A stretch of 64,000 bases of DNA from positions 253,001 to 317,000 of the forward strand of contig NC_091865.1 in the NCBI RefSeq assembly GCF_019399895.1, given 5' to 3'. This document shows, piece by piece, positions 61,401 to 64,000 of this stretch. How positions within the stretch are numbered: position 1 is the first letter of the stretch; each line of letters begins with the position of its first letter. The position numbers and the translations under genes are program-made. The notes beneath the pieces are model-generated. The model had not been told where the DNA came from, did no database searches, and was given only the letters and a program-made list of their open reading frames with translations. The stretch comes from Cardiocondyla obscurior (lineage: Eukaryota; Arthropoda; Insecta; Hymenoptera; Formicidae).

Positions 61401-64000
61401 CACGCGAAAGCTGTCCCCGCAGAATTTTTACAACCGGAAGAAATCTTAATAATCCAGTAACGATACCGTCTCACGGGAGTTGTCCGTGTAAGTGGGCGAA
61501 ATCACATCACGGAGATATTTAACGGGGGCTAGCTGGACTTCCAGAGCTTAATACTCCATCTAAATGCTGATTCTTTCAAAGGTTCATTATTTGTTATAAT
61601 TGTGCGCTTAAATTGTACTTAGTGGGAGGCTGGAAGGACCCAACCTCCGAGATAGCAAGCGCCTGCACGTTTGTTACTCCGTTTTATGTAGTCTACTATG
61701 AAGTAGAATGCGGAGAAAGACGCCAGTTTCATGGAGACTAATCACTTTACCAACAAATTTGCCCGCTTCCCAACTTGCTGTTCCAAAATTGTACTCGTTC
61801 CACAAAGCAATTGCATAATGCGAAAACGGGGCGATAAAGCAAACGCAAGTAAATTTGTAGTATCGAAGCGCTAAGCGTGGAAAACACAGAGAAATTTGCG
61901 GGAAAAGAATTGGACCGCTTGTCGAATTAATATAATAAAGGAAGTTAAGCGTATATCTTTTATATCTCTTTTTTTTCTCTCAACAAATCGGATAAAATTT
62001 AAACATAGATCTCAACAAAACCTTCGAAAAAAAAGCAACCTCATACGTCAGAAAAAATCGACCGGCGCGTGTGACCGTTTTAAAACACTAATCAAATAGT
62101 TTCTTTTTGAAAAAAAAAAAAAAAACGTACGCTTTGTATAGCTTTCTATCGAAAAATGTGTTGCACTTGCAAACACTCAGCTTCAAGTTTCTTCTAAATA
62201 AACGATTTCAATCGAACAGCCGGCACTGTCGCTTAAAAGTCCTTGCAAACATCGTGGCAAATGCAGTGACGTGTGTAATGTGAACATCATACATATTGAA
62301 TAATAGTAACGCAATCATCGTAAAAAGCATTACGCGTTTCATTTTCGTTTCCTTTTACGGTGTGTAAAAATCAACGAAAATTACATTTATTCAGAGATAA
62401 TGCAATCAATTACTTTAAGAGAAAAAAAAAACAATCACTTGCACCATCGCGCAACACGGATTTCGCGACACGGTTTTTTCTTTTTTTTTTTTAATAAAAT
62501 AATATATTCAGTATAAAAATTATACGAACAATGATTTATTATTTTAATAAAATCTCTTGTATAAGATACCGTAGAGTGACTCGATTTACTTGTCAGGTGT
62601 ATACAGGACTTTGGTCACAAATACGTGCTTACGTTACGCGACTCTTTCTTAAGTGCTCTCTATAACCGCGAACGAGATCGACGATCTTCTCGCACGAAGC
62701 GTAGTTCGTTTATCGAGATGCATTTTCCCATGCTTTCGTCTAGTTCCGCGCCATCCGCTCTAATGTTCAGCGAATCGTATCTTTTTCGTCCACGATATAG
62801 AACCCCCTAATACATAAATGTATCAAGCACAGGAATAAATCAAGAGGCATAAAACACGTGTGACTGAACGCGATCGAGCGGCCTCATTCGCGAGAAACGG
62901 GGGTAGTCCGGCCGATACTCAACCTTGCGAGCCGCGGGTCTGGTTACACGCAAACTGGCTGCGACCGAGCAATTAGGTAATATTTGCTGTAACAGTACCT
63001 CGACCTAAACGCTTTCATTCTTTTTTTCAGTCTCGCAGTCCTAAATTTTTTTCCGCCGCATTAATTCGCGCATTTACACAAAATAGTCATCTGCTCCGCT
63101 TGCGCACAGATCCACGATACTTCACGGGCATATGTGTTCTTTTCAAGGACTGTGTACCACAGAACGCATCGGGATTTGATTTATTACGCGGAAAATATTG
63201 GCTGCATCGTGCATCCCAACAGCGCGGAAATTCACAATACATCGGAGGAGGAACGGCCGTTCGTTCTCCGAGTGGACGATATAAAGCATGGAATATTGAT
63301 AGAACGGCAATGATGCATTGAGGAAACAATGGATATTTATATGATAGTGACGATGATTCATTTAGAGCGAAAGAATACGTGTGAGTATAAGAGAGAAAAA
63401 AAAAAAAAAAAGGAACAAGATTACGTACAAATTTATATTATACTCTTCGGAGAGTATTAATTATTATTAACATTATTTTAGATATTAGCGTCAAAGCTGC
63501 TGTGATTATAGCGCAACGCACTTTGTGTTATAGATCTGTGTTTACATTCGCGACCGTGAAGTAATGAAAGCAGGGCGCAAGTGGAGCGTACCACTTTCAC
63601 GGTACTCGTGCTCTTAAAACTAATCGATATGTCGGAGGCCGTGACACCCTCGCGAAGAAATATGAGTCTCCCCCTTTTTTTTTTTTTTTTTTCACAGGGT
63701 CGTGCAAAAAATACATGTATATACCAATAAAAATGACGAAGCATCGGTGAATGGATATTTCGTGTTTGTAGCGCACAAAAATCGACTTGTCAAAGTTTAC
63801 ATTAAAGTTCTTATTAAGTATAACTTATATGTATATGTACGCGATATTTTACATATACATTTATTGTTTTATCTACTCCCAGAACTGTTATTTAAAAGAC
63901 CGTAGTTCTCTTATGGTAAAACATATATCATTTGCCAAAGTGATATAGAGACTGAAACTTTTGTAATGTCACAGTTTGCCTTCTCAAACGTAGACATTTT
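55401..64000. other. No recognisable gene
   Basis: Only short frames (up to 114 codons at 61105-61449) with no recognisable product. Notable simple sequences are an (AT) run at 56206-56220, a (CG)7 run at 60701-60714, and an 18-T run at 63675-63692. GC-richer blocks at 60.6-61.4 and 62.6-63.3 kb have frames open on both strands. Confidence 0.55.
60701..60714. repeat. (CG)7 dinucleotide run
   Basis: Seven CG dinucleotides, with a further nearby CGCG. Such runs are prone to left-handed DNA and are short-lived in heavily methylated genomes, consistent with sparse CpG methylation here. Confidence 0.85.

Noticed and set aside
1..64000. CRISPR arrays, operons or bacterial-type terminators
   Set aside because: The composition, intron signals and absence of dense long frames are those of a eukaryotic nuclear genome; the T-runs are homopolymers, not terminators.

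Overview
This window reads as nuclear DNA from an insect. The base composition is a patchwork: AT-rich stretches full of poly-A/poly-T tracts alternate with patches rich in CpG. Where introns can be inferred they are short (about 95-115 bp), with GTAAG-type donors and pyrimidine-rich CAG acceptors. CpG is not depleted, which together with the patchiness makes a hymenopteran (perhaps an ant) my guess; that is an inference. I recognise no conserved protein-coding gene, transposase, reverse transcriptase, tRNA, rRNA or known microRNA. The longest open frame is 192 codons and resembles nothing I know, so most of the window is best described as intergenic or intronic DNA.

The notable part is 18.8-35.6 kb. 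It carries a family of spliced, apparently non-coding modules that I call A and B. Exon A has a purine-rich core beginning CTGAGAGGAGGAG and ending near CGGCGGAGCAACTT. Exon B has the core ACTCCGCTGAAGCTCATG. In complete modules A and B are joined by a similar intron of about 100 bp whose 3' end is itself conserved. On the minus strand, 20.5 to 18.95 kb holds a first exon behind a GC-rich promoter-like segment, followed by six exons in which A and B recur. Further modules lie at 27.81-28.06 kb (A and B, minus), 30.25-30.51 kb (A and B, plus) and 35.475-35.53 kb (B only, minus).

The minus module at 28 kb and the plus module at 30.3 kb face away from each other. The 2.2 kb between them is built of tandem duplications: two roughly 130-bp copies, two shorter GC-rich copies, a cluster of six TATCCCGC octamers, and a large duplication (28.77-29.71 and 29.71-30.16 kb). 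The first large copy contains a 462-bp inverted repeat (28934-29395) that the second lacks. Its arms are 226 nt each with a 10-nt centre and no net length change. Of 31 arm mismatches, 22 would be G:U pairs in RNA from the plus strand and only 3 would be in RNA from the minus strand. This is what a transcribed long hairpin RNA kept under structural constraint would show, and I regard it as the best candidate for an undescribed functional element. Downstream of the plus module lies a minisatellite of about 130-140 bp units, most ending in a splice-acceptor-like sequence.

Elsewhere I can support only a dispersed 154-bp repeat pair (5.8 and 9.2 kb), short perfect palindromes, homopolymer tracts and microsatellites. 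The CpG-rich patches at about 3.2, 7.3, 13.1, 35.7-38 and 55.1 kb may be regulatory or exonic, but sequence alone does not decide this.
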